Part shown: positions 1 to 7,338 of the stretch, piece by piece
Position numbering within the stretch: the stretch's first letter is position 1
Layout of the letters: each line of letters starts with the position of its first letter
Assembly (NCBI GenBank): GCA_020848055.1
Contig: JADLBB010000278.1
Span: 1-33,649, forward strand
DNA from: Chloroflexota bacterium
GTDB lineage: Bacteria > Chloroflexota > Limnocylindria > QHBO01
Length of the DNA stretch: 33,649 nt
Direction of reading: 5' to 3'
Notes under the pieces: generated by a model
What the model was told of the DNA's origin: nothing
The model's input: the letters and a program-made list of their open reading frames with translations, nothing else
Database searches by the model: none
Position numbers and translations under genes: made by a program

Positions 1-192
1 GACGGCTCCACGGACGGCTCCACCGACGGCTCCACGGACGGCTCCACCGACGGCTCCACGGACGGCTTCACGGACGGCTTCATCGACGGCTCCACGGACG
101 GCTTCACGGACGGCTTCATCGACGGCTCCACCGACGGCTCCACCGACGGCTCCACCGACGGCTTCACGGACGGCTTCATCGACGGCTCCACC
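1..192 (-). repeat. 12-nt tandem repeat, 16 units, in frame with the CDS, encoding [GG/RG/RE/DE]AV
   Basis: Sixteen contiguous units of gacggct(c/t)ca(c/t)(g/c); minus-strand consensus (GGT|CGT|GAT)(GGA|GAA)GCCGTC. Confidence 0.95.
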
Positions 193-426
193 GCCGAGCA
201 TGTGGGCGGCAATCGGTCCCGCCGTCGCCACGACCAGTGGCGACGGGCACCACACGATGACCTTGGGTTCGGGCAGCCCGGCATAGCGGTAGCAGGCGCG
301 AGCCGCCTCCTCGAAGCGCGGCCGGTCCGCTGGGGCGGTGGCCAGCCCCACCGCGATCCAGCGGTCCGCCCACTCATCGAAGCGGGCCTCCTGCTCTGGC
401 GTCAGGCGCGTGATGCGCTTCGGCAT
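1..426 (-). CDS. DUF6745-like N-terminal domain followed by tetrapeptide (xxAV) repeats; C-terminus truncated by window edge
   Basis: Minus-strand reading from ATG at 426 (TGATG overlap with upstream gene stop): [78 protein letters not shown] then [16 protein letters not shown]... open to position 1. Absent from the ORF track because no stop lies in the window. Confidence 0.8.
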   Translation of the reverse strand, partial: MPKRITRLTPEQEARFDEWADRWIAVGLATAPADRPRFEEAARACYRYAGLPEPKVIVWCPSPLVVATAGPIAAHMLGGGAVDEAVREAVGGAVGGAVGGAVDEAVREAVRGAVDEAVREAVRGAVGGAVRGAVGGAVRGAV

Positions 427-752
427 CAGTCGGCCACCTGCCGCGGCTCCATGTCGGCCGCGGTGTACTCGCGCTGGCGGATGACCTCGTAGTCGCCCGG
501 CGGCAGGGTGATGGTGGCGTGCTCCTCGTGGACTACATCGACCGAGCTGACGAGGCGCAGGAAGCGGGCTTCCTCGGCATCGGTCAGCAGCGTCGCCTCG
601 GTCGGCGGCGCGGCGATGGCGTGGGCGTGGCCGGTGACCTCGCCGTAGGCCAGCACGATGCGGCCGTTGTCGCGCGGCACGACCTTGGTGCTGTCGGGGA
701 TGCCCTCGACGCGTCGAATGAGCACGTCGCCCTGGCGGTAGATGGTGTCCAT
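426..752 (-). CDS. Small conserved phage protein (MDTIYRQGDVLIRRVEGIP...)
   Basis: ATG at 752 preceded by AAAGGAGGAACC; recognisable 'YRQGDVLI...GEVTGHAHAI' pattern. The 291-aa track ORF starting at 1301 is probably an overextension. Confidence 0.75.
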   Translation of the reverse strand: MDTIYRQGDVLIRRVEGIPDSTKVVPRDNGRIVLAYGEVTGHAHAIAAPPTEATLLTDAEEARFLRLVSSVDVVHEEHATITLPPGDYEVIRQREYTAADMEPRQVAD

Positions 753-781
753 GGATGGTTCCTCCTTTGTTCGGCTAGTCA

Positions 782-1301
782 TCAGTCGGTCCCTCCGTAC
801 GTCGGCCAGCAGCGCGAGCACAGGCCGCTGCTGAGCCAGTAGCAGCCGCCCTGGCAGGCGCGCTCGGTGGTGCACCCGCAGCCGCGGCAGGTCTCCGGCG
901 GCGCGCTGGCCGGGCTCCAGCGCCAGGCGTCGGCGCAGGGCGAGGACCGCGGCCCGGCCGTTGTCGGCGACGTGCGACGAGGCGGCGGGCGACGCCGAGC
1001 CGCCCGCCGTTGCCCCCTCGTCCACCGCGGCAGGCCCTACGCGCTTCCGCGGCTGCTTGGTGCCCGCGGCCGCCGACCGGGGAAGAGAGCCGGCGGCACG
1101 CGGGGTGTCGGGGCCAGCGGCAGACGGAGGTGCCGCCGCTGGCCCGACGGCCGATGGCGCCTCGCTGGACGCCGGGTCGGCCTGCTCAATGAGGGCGGTC
1201 AGCTGGTCGCGCGTCTCGCGCAGCCAGGCAAGCTCGCGCTCGCGGGTGGTGATCTGTTCGTCGGCCAGGTCGCGGGCCGCGGTCAGGTGCTGGACGATCA
1301 T
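782..1301 (-). CDS. Coiled-coil/A-P-rich protein probably ending in a Cys-rich Zn-binding motif in another frame (frameshifted)
   Basis: N-terminus MIVQHLTAARDLADEQITTRERELAWLRETRDQL starts at 1301 (ATGA overlap). The frame ending at 782 reads TCRGCGCTTERACQGGCYWLSSGLCSRCWPTYGGTD* but has no start codon of its own that I could find. Confidence 0.5.
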
Positions 1302-1537
1302 CCGCCCAGCCCCTCACGCGCCTGCCCGATCTCGTGGTAGGCAGCGTTGATCTGGATCCGTTCGCGGTGTGGTCCGAGCACCTCGGCCGCCTGGTTGAGG
1401 AAGGTGATGGCCCGACGCACTGCGCGGCACGGATCGCAGTACAGGCGATTCGCCCGCGAATCAGGCGGCAGGGTCTCCTGACACCGGCGACACAGCCCGA
1501 GGGCCACAGCGCTCGTGTACAAAGCCTCAGCAGGCAT
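1298..1537 (-). CDS. Small zinc-ribbon-like protein
   Basis: CRRC...YCDPC spacing; overlaps next gene by ATGA. Confidence 0.65.
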   Translation of the reverse strand: MPAEALYTSAVALGLCRRCQETLPPDSRANRLYCDPCRAVRRAITFLNQAAEVLGPHRERIQINAAYHEIGQAREGLGG

Positions 1538-1792
1538 CTACTCGGCCCCCGCCAGCTCGCGGGCCTCGGCGACCACGGCCTCGGGGTCCTGGCCCCAGAG
1601 AATGCACACCGGCTTGTCGAGCCCGGCGACTTCGACGTGATCGAAGCAACGCCCGTGCTGCGCCTGGCGCGCCATCTCGGAGACCTTGGCCGCGGGGATC
1701 CGCATCGGCTTGCCGGTCTTCTTGCTCAGCGCGTCGCGCCCGAGCGTCGGCAGGTTCGCGGCGCGCGGCTTGTGGACGGTCGGTCTGCTCAT
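1538..1792 (-). CDS. Hypothetical early protein (84 aa)
   Basis: MSRPTVHKPRAANLPTLGRDALSKK...; strong RBS GAGGAGG upstream of ATG at 1792; upstream part of the track ORF is Arg-rich shadow. Confidence 0.65.
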   Translation of the reverse strand: MSRPTVHKPRAANLPTLGRDALSKKTGKPMRIPAAKVSEMARQAQHGRCFDHVEVAGLDKPVCILWGQDPEAVVAEARELAGAE

Positions 1793-2118
1793 CGCGACCT
1801 CCTCGGCGTATCGCCCAGCACCCGCCGCCAGCAGCCATCGCAGGCCGCCGCGGCGATGCCGGTGGTGACGGTGGTGCGCACGGCGCGCGGCACCAGGCGG
1901 CCGCACTCGCTGCGGTCGTGGGCCGGGTGCACCAGGTGCACCGCGTCGCGGAAGCGGGCCCAGCCCCAGCCCTGCTCCTGGATCCGGATCCAGTAGGCGA
2001 CCGGCACGCCGGCGGCCGCCGCGGCGGCGCGGGTGCGCTCGCCGACGCACAGTCCGCACTCGGGGCCGGTGGCGGCGTGGTGGCAGGTGTTCGGCGCCGT
2101 GCCCACTGCGACAGTCAT
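1789..2118 (-). CDS. Cys-rich hypothetical protein
   Basis: CHH..CGLC...CDGC pattern; ATGA overlap with downstream gene. Confidence 0.6.
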   Translation of the reverse strand: MTVAVGTAPNTCHHAATGPECGLCVGERTRAAAAAAGVPVAYWIRIQEQGWGWARFRDAVHLVHPAHDRSECGRLVPRAVRTTVTTGIAAAACDGCWRRVLGDTPRRSR

Positions 2119-2121
2119 GGC

Positions 2122-2247
2122 TCAGCCCGGCCAGTCGTCGTCGATGCCGAGCCGACGCAGGACGAGGGTCAGCACCACGAGGAGGAGGAGCCCGCCGGCG
2201 AGGAGAACCGTCCAGGCGAAGAGCTCGGCGGTCACGGTGGTGGCCAT
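2122..2247 (-). CDS. 41-aa single-TM microprotein
   Basis: MATTVTAELFAWTVLLAGGLLLLVVLTLVLRRLGIDDDWPG*, tightly packed between SSB and next gene; below the ORF-track length cutoff. Confidence 0.6.
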   Translation of the reverse strand: MATTVTAELFAWTVLLAGGLLLLVVLTLVLRRLGIDDDWPG

Positions 2248-2251
2248 CGGA

Positions 2252-2731
2252 TCAGCTCCCGAAGTCGATGTCGTCGACGGTGAGCGCCGGCTGGGCGGGT
2301 GCCGTTGCCGGGGCCGCCGCGGCGATCGGCTGCCGGTCGGGCGCGCCGGGCGGGCTGGCGGCGGGGATCGGCGGCTCGGCCGACTGGCCGTTGGCCTCGT
2401 CGCGCTCGGCCTTCTCGAGCGACAGAACGCGGGCGAACTTCAGCTCGAGTGCGGTGCCCTCGCGGCCATCACGGGTGGTGTAGTCGCGCCGCTCGAGCTG
2501 GCCCTCGGCGTAGACCCGGTGGCCCTTGCGCAGCTTCTCGGCGGCGCGTTCGGCGGCCTCGTCCCAGAGCTCGACGTTCAGCCAGAGGGTCTGGTCGGCC
2601 CACGACCCGTCGGGCTGCTTCTTGCCGATGTTGTTGGCCAGCCGCAGGTTGACGACGGCCTTGCCGCTGGGCGTGAATTTCATCTCCGGGTCGGCGCCCA
2701 GGTTGCCGATCACGGTCAGGCGGTTGAGCAT
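2252..2731 (-). CDS. ssb: Single-stranded DNA-binding protein
   Basis: MLNRLTVIGNLGADPEMKFTPSGKAVVNLRLANN... OB-fold signature; C-terminus ends in acidic DDIDFGS. Confidence 0.93.
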   Translation of the reverse strand: MLNRLTVIGNLGADPEMKFTPSGKAVVNLRLANNIGKKQPDGSWADQTLWLNVELWDEAAERAAEKLRKGHRVYAEGQLERRDYTTRDGREGTALELKFARVLSLEKAERDEANGQSAEPPIPAASPPGAPDRQPIAAAAPATAPAQPALTVDDIDFGS

Positions 2732-2733
2732 GG

Positions 2734-3915
2734 TCAGGACTCCTGTGTGGGGGCGGCGCCGGCCGGCTCGAGTGGCGCGCCGGCGACCTCCTCGACCCGG
2801 GCCTCGAGGGCCGCCTGTGCCTTCGCCGTGAGCGTCGCGATGTCCTCGGCGCTGACCTCGGACCACGAGCCGTACGGTCCCTCGCCGTTCTGGGCGCGGA
2901 TGGCGTTGACGGCGGCGAGCAGGGCATCGGGGTCCTTGCCGGCGGCGCGAACCAGCTCGAGCATCACGTCGACCGGGTCGCGGGGAGCCGGAGGCGCGGC
3001 GACGGGGGGAGTGCCGCCGGCCTCCGGCGTCGTGGAGGGGGCAGGAGCGGGTGTGTCCGCCGTCTCCTGCCCCCCAGCCGGCGCGTCGAGAGTGCCTTCG
3101 ACTGCCGGCTGTTCAATGGCCGCCCGCTGGATACCAGACGGCGGGATCTCGACCGCGCCGTTGGCTCGCGGCGCCTTCGGCTCGGGCGGTGCGCTCTGCT
3201 CGGCAATCGAGGGCGCCGATTCCAACTGTGGCAGGGGAGTGAATCCAGTCGCCTGCTCGAGGCCCATGGCCGGCGCCGAGGCGTTCAGTAGGGCGGCGGG
3301 GCTGACCTCGACGTCGAGCACCGGCACCGCGTAGCGCAGCGTCTGCGTCTTGCCCTTGGCCTGCTTCTTGGTCGAGCGCTGCTCGAGCCGCAGCCGCGCG
3401 GGCAGGAGGGCACCTCGTCCGGCGGCGGCGATGAGGAGCTCGACGACGCTGGCCAGCTCGCGCGCGGCGTACCAGCCCTGCGTGTCCAGCCGCCACACCC
3501 CGAGCCCGGGCAGGTCGGGCAGCAGGACCGACAGCCGGGTGTGCGGGGTGCACTCGCGGTTCTCGGGATCGCAGCGGCACGGGCCCTGGGTCAGCTGCTC
3601 GGTGACGCCGTCGCAGCGGCGCTGGCAGCCGCCGGCGCTCCACAGCTCGTAGGCCTGGCTGAACGACAGGTCAGACGGCGGGACGATCACGTCGAGCGAG
3701 TCGCGCTCGGTCGTCACCTGCCACTGCTTGCCGGCCGGCGCCTCCCACTCGGTGACCTTGCCGCCGAACGCGGCCGCGGCCTGCTCGATGCGCAGCCGGT
3801 CGGCGCTGGTCAGCCGGAAGGTCTCGAGCTTCGACGGTCGGCCGCCCGACACCTTCTCGCCGATCCGGATCCGGCCGGCCTCGCGGATCGATCGTTGCAG
3901 GTCGACGATGCTCAT
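2734..3915 (-). CDS. Recombination directionality factor-like protein (phiC31 gp3-like family)
   Basis: MSIVDLQRSIREAGRIRIGEKV...LETFRLTSADRLRIEQAA...VVPP/IVPPSDLSFSQAYELWSAGGCQRRCDG...LPGLGVWRLDTQGWYAARELA; family recalled, not searched. Confidence 0.7.
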   Translation of the reverse strand: MSIVDLQRSIREAGRIRIGEKVSGGRPSKLETFRLTSADRLRIEQAAAAFGGKVTEWEAPAGKQWQVTTERDSLDVIVPPSDLSFSQAYELWSAGGCQRRCDGVTEQLTQGPCRCDPENRECTPHTRLSVLLPDLPGLGVWRLDTQGWYAARELASVVELLIAAAGRGALLPARLRLEQRSTKKQAKGKTQTLRYAVPVLDVEVSPAALLNASAPAMGLEQATGFTPLPQLESAPSIAEQSAPPEPKAPRANGAVEIPPSGIQRAAIEQPAVEGTLDAPAGGQETADTPAPAPSTTPEAGGTPPVAAPPAPRDPVDVMLELVRAAGKDPDALLAAVNAIRAQNGEGPYGSWSEVSAEDIATLTAKAQAALEARVEEVAGAPLEPAGAAPTQES

Positions 3916-4829
3916 CGGGCTCCTCCTGGGGCGACGAGCGGCGCGCTCATCACGTTCTTGCTGGTCTGGTACAGCCACCGCGCGCTGTCGCGGATGGCGA
4001 GGAAGGCCTCGAACACCTCGTCGTCGCAGCGGATCGGGTACGCCTCGCAGGACTCGGGGGTGATGTGGATCACGAGGCCGGTGTCGACGGGCGGCATCGG
4101 CACCGCCATCGCCTCCTCGCCCGGTGACAGGGCGTAGTAGCGCCGCCGGAAGCGCTCGACCCGCCGCGGCCGCCAGGCGGCGGCGAACTTGGCGTGGCGG
4201 TAGGCCGCGATCTGGGGGGCGACCTGCTCGGGGTACGGCTTGGTCGGATTGCCTGATGCATCGACCACGCTGCGCGTGCTCTTCTTGTCGGCCAGGAAGC
4301 GGACGCCGTCGATGACGAGGATGTTGTCGAGCGTCCCGCCGTAGCCGAGGTCGGGGTTGTAGACGGCCATCTCGGTGGCCTCGAAGACGGGTGAGAATCG
4401 CTGCAGCCAGCGGTCGTACTGGTCCAGGAAGGGCAGGACCTCGGCGTCGACCTCAGGCCGCTTGCCGGTCAGCTCGTACTCCTCGGCCGCGGCATGGACC
4501 GCGGTGCCCAGGTCGGTCGCCGAGCGCACCCCGCGCGGCTTGCGGAACCGGGCGTCGCGCAGCCACTTGATTACCGCACAGCTCGCGGCGCTGGTGTGCG
4601 GGCAGCCGGGGTCGTCGTCGGCCAGCATCCCGCGCCAGGTCGACTCGGAATGGACCGCGGCCAGGGCGGCCTGCTCGGCAGCCCAGAACAGCAGCGCCGG
4701 CTTGTCGATCGCGCCGAGCAGGGTGGTGACCGACCAGAACAGCCGGTCGTCGGGCTCGGCGCTGACCTCGATCTCGGGCTGGCCGACGACGCCGGCGTGA
4801 CCCGGGAAGCTGATGACGTCAGCGGTCAT
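3912..4829 (-). CDS. PD-(D/E)XK (RecB/Cas4-like) nuclease
   Basis: TDLGTAVHAAAEEYELTG...YGGTLDNILVIDGVRFLADKKSTRSV...YPEQVAPQIAAYRHA: GxxxH, D and DxK motifs plus QxxxY-like element. Confidence 0.8.
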   Translation of the reverse strand: MTADVISFPGHAGVVGQPEIEVSAEPDDRLFWSVTTLLGAIDKPALLFWAAEQAALAAVHSESTWRGMLADDDPGCPHTSAASCAVIKWLRDARFRKPRGVRSATDLGTAVHAAAEEYELTGKRPEVDAEVLPFLDQYDRWLQRFSPVFEATEMAVYNPDLGYGGTLDNILVIDGVRFLADKKSTRSVVDASGNPTKPYPEQVAPQIAAYRHAKFAAAWRPRRVERFRRRYYALSPGEEAMAVPMPPVDTGLVIHITPESCEAYPIRCDDEVFEAFLAIRDSARWLYQTSKNVMSAPLVAPGGAR

Positions 4830-5149
4830 GCCGCGTCCCACGCCGCGTCGACGCCGGAACGCCGCCCGCCCTGCAGGACCGCCAGGATCCCGGCGGCGTC
4901 GGTCGGCGCCCGGCCCTCCGGCAGCCGGTAGCCGGTGCGCCACTCGATCGAGCGCCGGGCCTTGCGCCGGTGGCTGCAGTCGCGGGCGCCGAAGCTGGCC
5001 GCGGTGCACTGGCAGGTCATGGACAGGTCGCGCTGGACGACGACCAGGTGGGCCGGCTCGCCCGATGCACTGCGGACGCGGAACACCGGCAGCGGCCGGG
5101 TCCGCACCAGGAACGCGCGGCGGCGGTCGGGGGTGGCGGCGCGGGTCAT
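4826..5149 (-). CDS. SWIM-type zinc-finger-like small protein
   Basis: MTCQCTAASFGARDCSHRRKA: CxC...CxH arrangement. Confidence 0.6.
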   Translation of the reverse strand: MTRAATPDRRRAFLVRTRPLPVFRVRSASGEPAHLVVVQRDLSMTCQCTAASFGARDCSHRRKARRSIEWRTGYRLPEGRAPTDAAGILAVLQGGRRSGVDAAWDAA

Positions 5150-5367
5150 ATGGACATCCCCGCCTCGCCGTCGAGGGCCATCGTGTCGGCCACCGTGGAG
5201 TACAGACCGGCATCGAAGTCAGAGCCGTGGACGCCATACATCCAGCGCCCGATGAAGTTGGTTCGTGCTCCGACGATGGGTTCGCCGCAGCCGCGCTGGC
5301 CGCAGATCAGCCGGCGGGTGCCGTCGGGGACGGTGACCACCTTGTAGCGAAGATCATGGCGCTTCAT
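5146..5367 (-). CDS. Hypothetical protein
   Basis: 73 aa; ATGA-type overlaps on both sides of a packed operon. Confidence 0.6.
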   Translation of the reverse strand: MKRHDLRYKVVTVPDGTRRLICGQRGCGEPIVGARTNFIGRWMYGVHGSDFDAGLYSTVADTMALDGEAGMSI

Positions 5368-5624
5368 TCGCCCGGTCCCCCGAACAGGGCGATGTATTCG
5401 GCCGTGTCGTGTGCAAAGCAGGCGAGCGCCGCGTAGGCCGCGTCCGCGGCGTCGGACACCGTGACGGGTAGGCTGTCGTCATCGAGGAAGCAGACCTGGA
5501 TGCCGGGCTCGAACCAGTCGTTCGGCGTCTGGACCAAGCACTCGGCGTGGGCCCTGAGGTCGCCCAGCTCGTCGACGCTGTCGCCCGACCGCCGGGCATC
5601 GATGAGGGTGTCGAGGTCGGTCAT
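5364..5624 (-). CDS. Hypothetical protein (86 aa)
   Basis: MTDLDTLIDARRSGDSVDELGDLRAHAECLVQTPNDWFEPGIQVCFLDDD...; start trimmed to fit the overlap with the 5621 ORF. Confidence 0.55.
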   Translation of the reverse strand: MTDLDTLIDARRSGDSVDELGDLRAHAECLVQTPNDWFEPGIQVCFLDDDSLPVTVSDAADAAYAALACFAHDTAEYIALFGGPGE

Positions 5625-5839
5625 GCCCGCAGCCTCTCCGGCACGTCGCCGCGCTGCGCCACCGGCCGCGGGCCCTCGACGACCTCGACGCCCTCGCGCA
5701 TCTGGCGCTGGCGGCCGTCGCCGTTGATCCCGCTGACGTTGCCGTGGACGTCGACCGCGAACACGCGCATCGTCTCGACGTGCTCGGTGCTGCCGACCGG
5801 CCCGCGGACCAGGGAGTCGAGGCGGACGGGGGCGGTCAT
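5621..5839 (-). CDS. Hypothetical protein (72 aa)
   Basis: MTAPVRLDSLVRGPVGSTEHVETMRVFAVDVHGNVSG...; 4-bp overlaps. Confidence 0.55.
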   Translation of the reverse strand: MTAPVRLDSLVRGPVGSTEHVETMRVFAVDVHGNVSGINGDGRQRQMREGVEVVEGPRPVAQRGDVPERLRA

Positions 5840-6147
5840 CCCCGGTAGGCCTCCACGGCGCCGCCGGCACCCAGCGACGGATCCTCGAGGTCGACCTCTA
5901 TCGCGCGCTCACGGGCACGCTCGTCGGCCTCTTCGGCGACCGCCGCGGCGATGTACTCGCGGACCGTCTGGTACGCCGACAGGCGACCCTCGGCCCGATG
6001 GTGGGCGGTCTGGCCGATATGGTCGATTGTCTCGCCGTCGAAGCAAGCGGCCTGCTCGCTGTCGATGCGCTTGACCAGCAGATCCTCGAGCTCGGCGAAG
6101 GTGAACACCGACGGGTGAAGCGGTGTGGCCCGGCGGGCGATCGTCAT
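5836..6147 (-). CDS. Hypothetical protein
   Basis: MTIARRATPLHPSVFTFAELEDLLVKRIDSEQ...; balanced composition and 4-bp overlaps. Confidence 0.55.
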   Translation of the reverse strand: MTIARRATPLHPSVFTFAELEDLLVKRIDSEQAACFDGETIDHIGQTAHHRAEGRLSAYQTVREYIAAAVAEEADERARERAIEVDLEDPSLGAGGAVEAYRG

Positions 6148-6410
6148 CGCGGCACGTCCCCGGCCATGAGCCACAGCAGCAGCGGTGCGCCGATGAACAG
6201 CGTCCCGAACACGATGACGCCGACGATGACCTCGACCGCGTCGTCGACGGTGCCGATCTCGACCCCCATGAACGACGGGGGCGGGGGGCGTCGAACGGGA
6301 CGCGGTGGCAGCTCGTCGAGGTAGGAGTGAGCCGGACGGCGATAGCGGCGATCCCAGCCGCCGTCGTTGCGGATCCGACCGATGACCTGGTCGGCGTCGT
6401 GAGCGGTCAT
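6144..6410 (-). CDS. Small membrane protein
   Basis: C-terminal hydrophobic segment VDDAVEVIVGVIVFGTLFIGAPLLLWLMAG. Confidence 0.6.
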   Translation of the reverse strand: MTAHDADQVIGRIRNDGGWDRRYRRPAHSYLDELPPRPVRRPPPPSFMGVEIGTVDDAVEVIVGVIVFGTLFIGAPLLLWLMAGDVPR

Positions 6411-6580
6411 ACCGCGTGCTCCAGCCGCGCGATGACGAGGCGGGCGGTCTGCTCCAGGCGCGCCACGGTCAGGCGGGCGCCGAGCTCAGTGCGGGCGATG
6501 ACGAACCGGGGTGCCTGGCCGAAGCGGCGAGCGACGCGGAAGCGTCGAAGCGGCTTCGCGCGGGGGAGGATCGGTACCAT
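6407..6580 (-). CDS. 57-aa basic hypothetical protein
   Basis: MVPILPRAKPLRRFRVARRFGQAPRFVIARTELGARLTVARLEQTARLVIARLEHAV*; GGAG RBS about 9 nt upstream; ATGA overlap. Confidence 0.5.
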   Translation of the reverse strand: MVPILPRAKPLRRFRVARRFGQAPRFVIARTELGARLTVARLEQTARLVIARLEHAV

Positions 6581-6656
6581 TTGCTGTAGGCTCCTTTCGC
6601 TGACGCCGTTCCCACTCCGTCTTCGTGGGCTGAGAGGGAGCGGCGTCGGTGTGCCC

Positions 6657-6860
6657 TTAGGCGTCGATCACGACCTGGCGCTTGACGGTGATGCCGTGCT
6701 CCCTGATGAAGCGGTGCACGGTCGTCCGGTGGCGGCTGAGGATCCGAGCCGCGTCGGTGATGCTGCCCTCGGCCTCGACCAGCGCCTGCTCCACGCGGTC
6801 GTGGGTGAGCTCGTCGGGCTTCGTGCAGGCGTCGCAGTCGCTGTGCATCTCGGTCGTCAC
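6657..6860 (-). CDS. Fis-family-like helix-turn-helix regulator
   Basis: VEQALVEAEGSITDAARILSRHRTTVHRFIREHGI; GTG start at 6860, first gene of the leftward early operon. Confidence 0.75.
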   Translation of the reverse strand: MTTEMHSDCDACTKPDELTHDRVEQALVEAEGSITDAARILSRHRTTVHRFIREHGITVKRQVVIDA

Positions 6861-6869
6861 GCCTCAACA

Positions 6870-6952
6870 GTAGCAGGAAACGCGACGAGCGTAGCAGTAG
6901 ATTCCACCATGCGCAAGGTACCTTCGGCTACACCTGTTGCATGACGTGCTAC
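6870..6952. promoter_or_regulatory. Divergent immunity-type control region with four GTAGC half-sites
   Basis: GTAGC on + at 6870 and 6891; GTAGC on - at 6927-6931 and 6948-6952; spacing 21/36/21, symmetric about 6911. Candidate -10s TACGCT (minus, 6888-6893) and TACAGT (plus, 6950-6955) overlap the sites. Confidence 0.65.
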
Positions 6953-6963
6953 AGTACGGAGCA

Positions 6964-7338
6964 ATGCTGGTGACAGAGCGCACCACACTTGCCGTGGAGC
7001 TCCAGGCAGTGATGGCGACCCGAGGCGCTACGGAGTGGTCGAAGATCCTCGACGTCGACCGGACCACCGTGCACAAGTGGTGGTCCGGTGATGCCTACCC
7101 GCGCGGCCGGCAGCTCGAGGCGATCGCACGCGAGGTCGGGATGCGCCTACGGTTCGTCCCCGACGCAGCCGAGGACGCTCCGACCTGGGCGCGTCAGCTG
7201 ACCGAGGAGGTCAAGCGCGAGATTCGCCGGGTCGCTCTGGGTCCTGACGAGCTCCCCGACGGCCAGTCGATCGTGGACCTCGTGATCGCACGTCTCGAAG
7301 CTCAGCGAGGACCTGACGGGCAGCTCGGCGACGAGTGA
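6964..7338 (+). CDS. HTH (XRE/Cro-CI-like) repressor candidate
   Basis: MATRGATEWSKILDVDRTTVHKWWSGDAYPRGRQLEAIAREVGMRLRFV; divergent from the early operon; alternative start at 6937. Confidence 0.7.
   Translation: MLVTERTTLAVELQAVMATRGATEWSKILDVDRTTVHKWWSGDAYPRGRQLEAIAREVGMRLRFVPDAAEDAPTWARQLTEEVKREIRRVALGPDELPDGQSIVDLVIARLEAQRGPDGQLGDE

Noticed and set aside
1-192. CRISPR-like array
   Set aside because: Units are contiguous 12-mers without spacers and are in frame with a coding sequence; this is a coding minisatellite.
176-373. ORF-track protein [11 protein letters not shown]... (and 202..492 +)
   Set aside because: Wrong frame; the coherent protein runs 426 to <1 on the minus strand.
2033-3334. 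Long plus-strand ORF (433 aa)
   Set aside because: Antisense to SSB and RDF-like genes; low-complexity shadow ORF from high GC.
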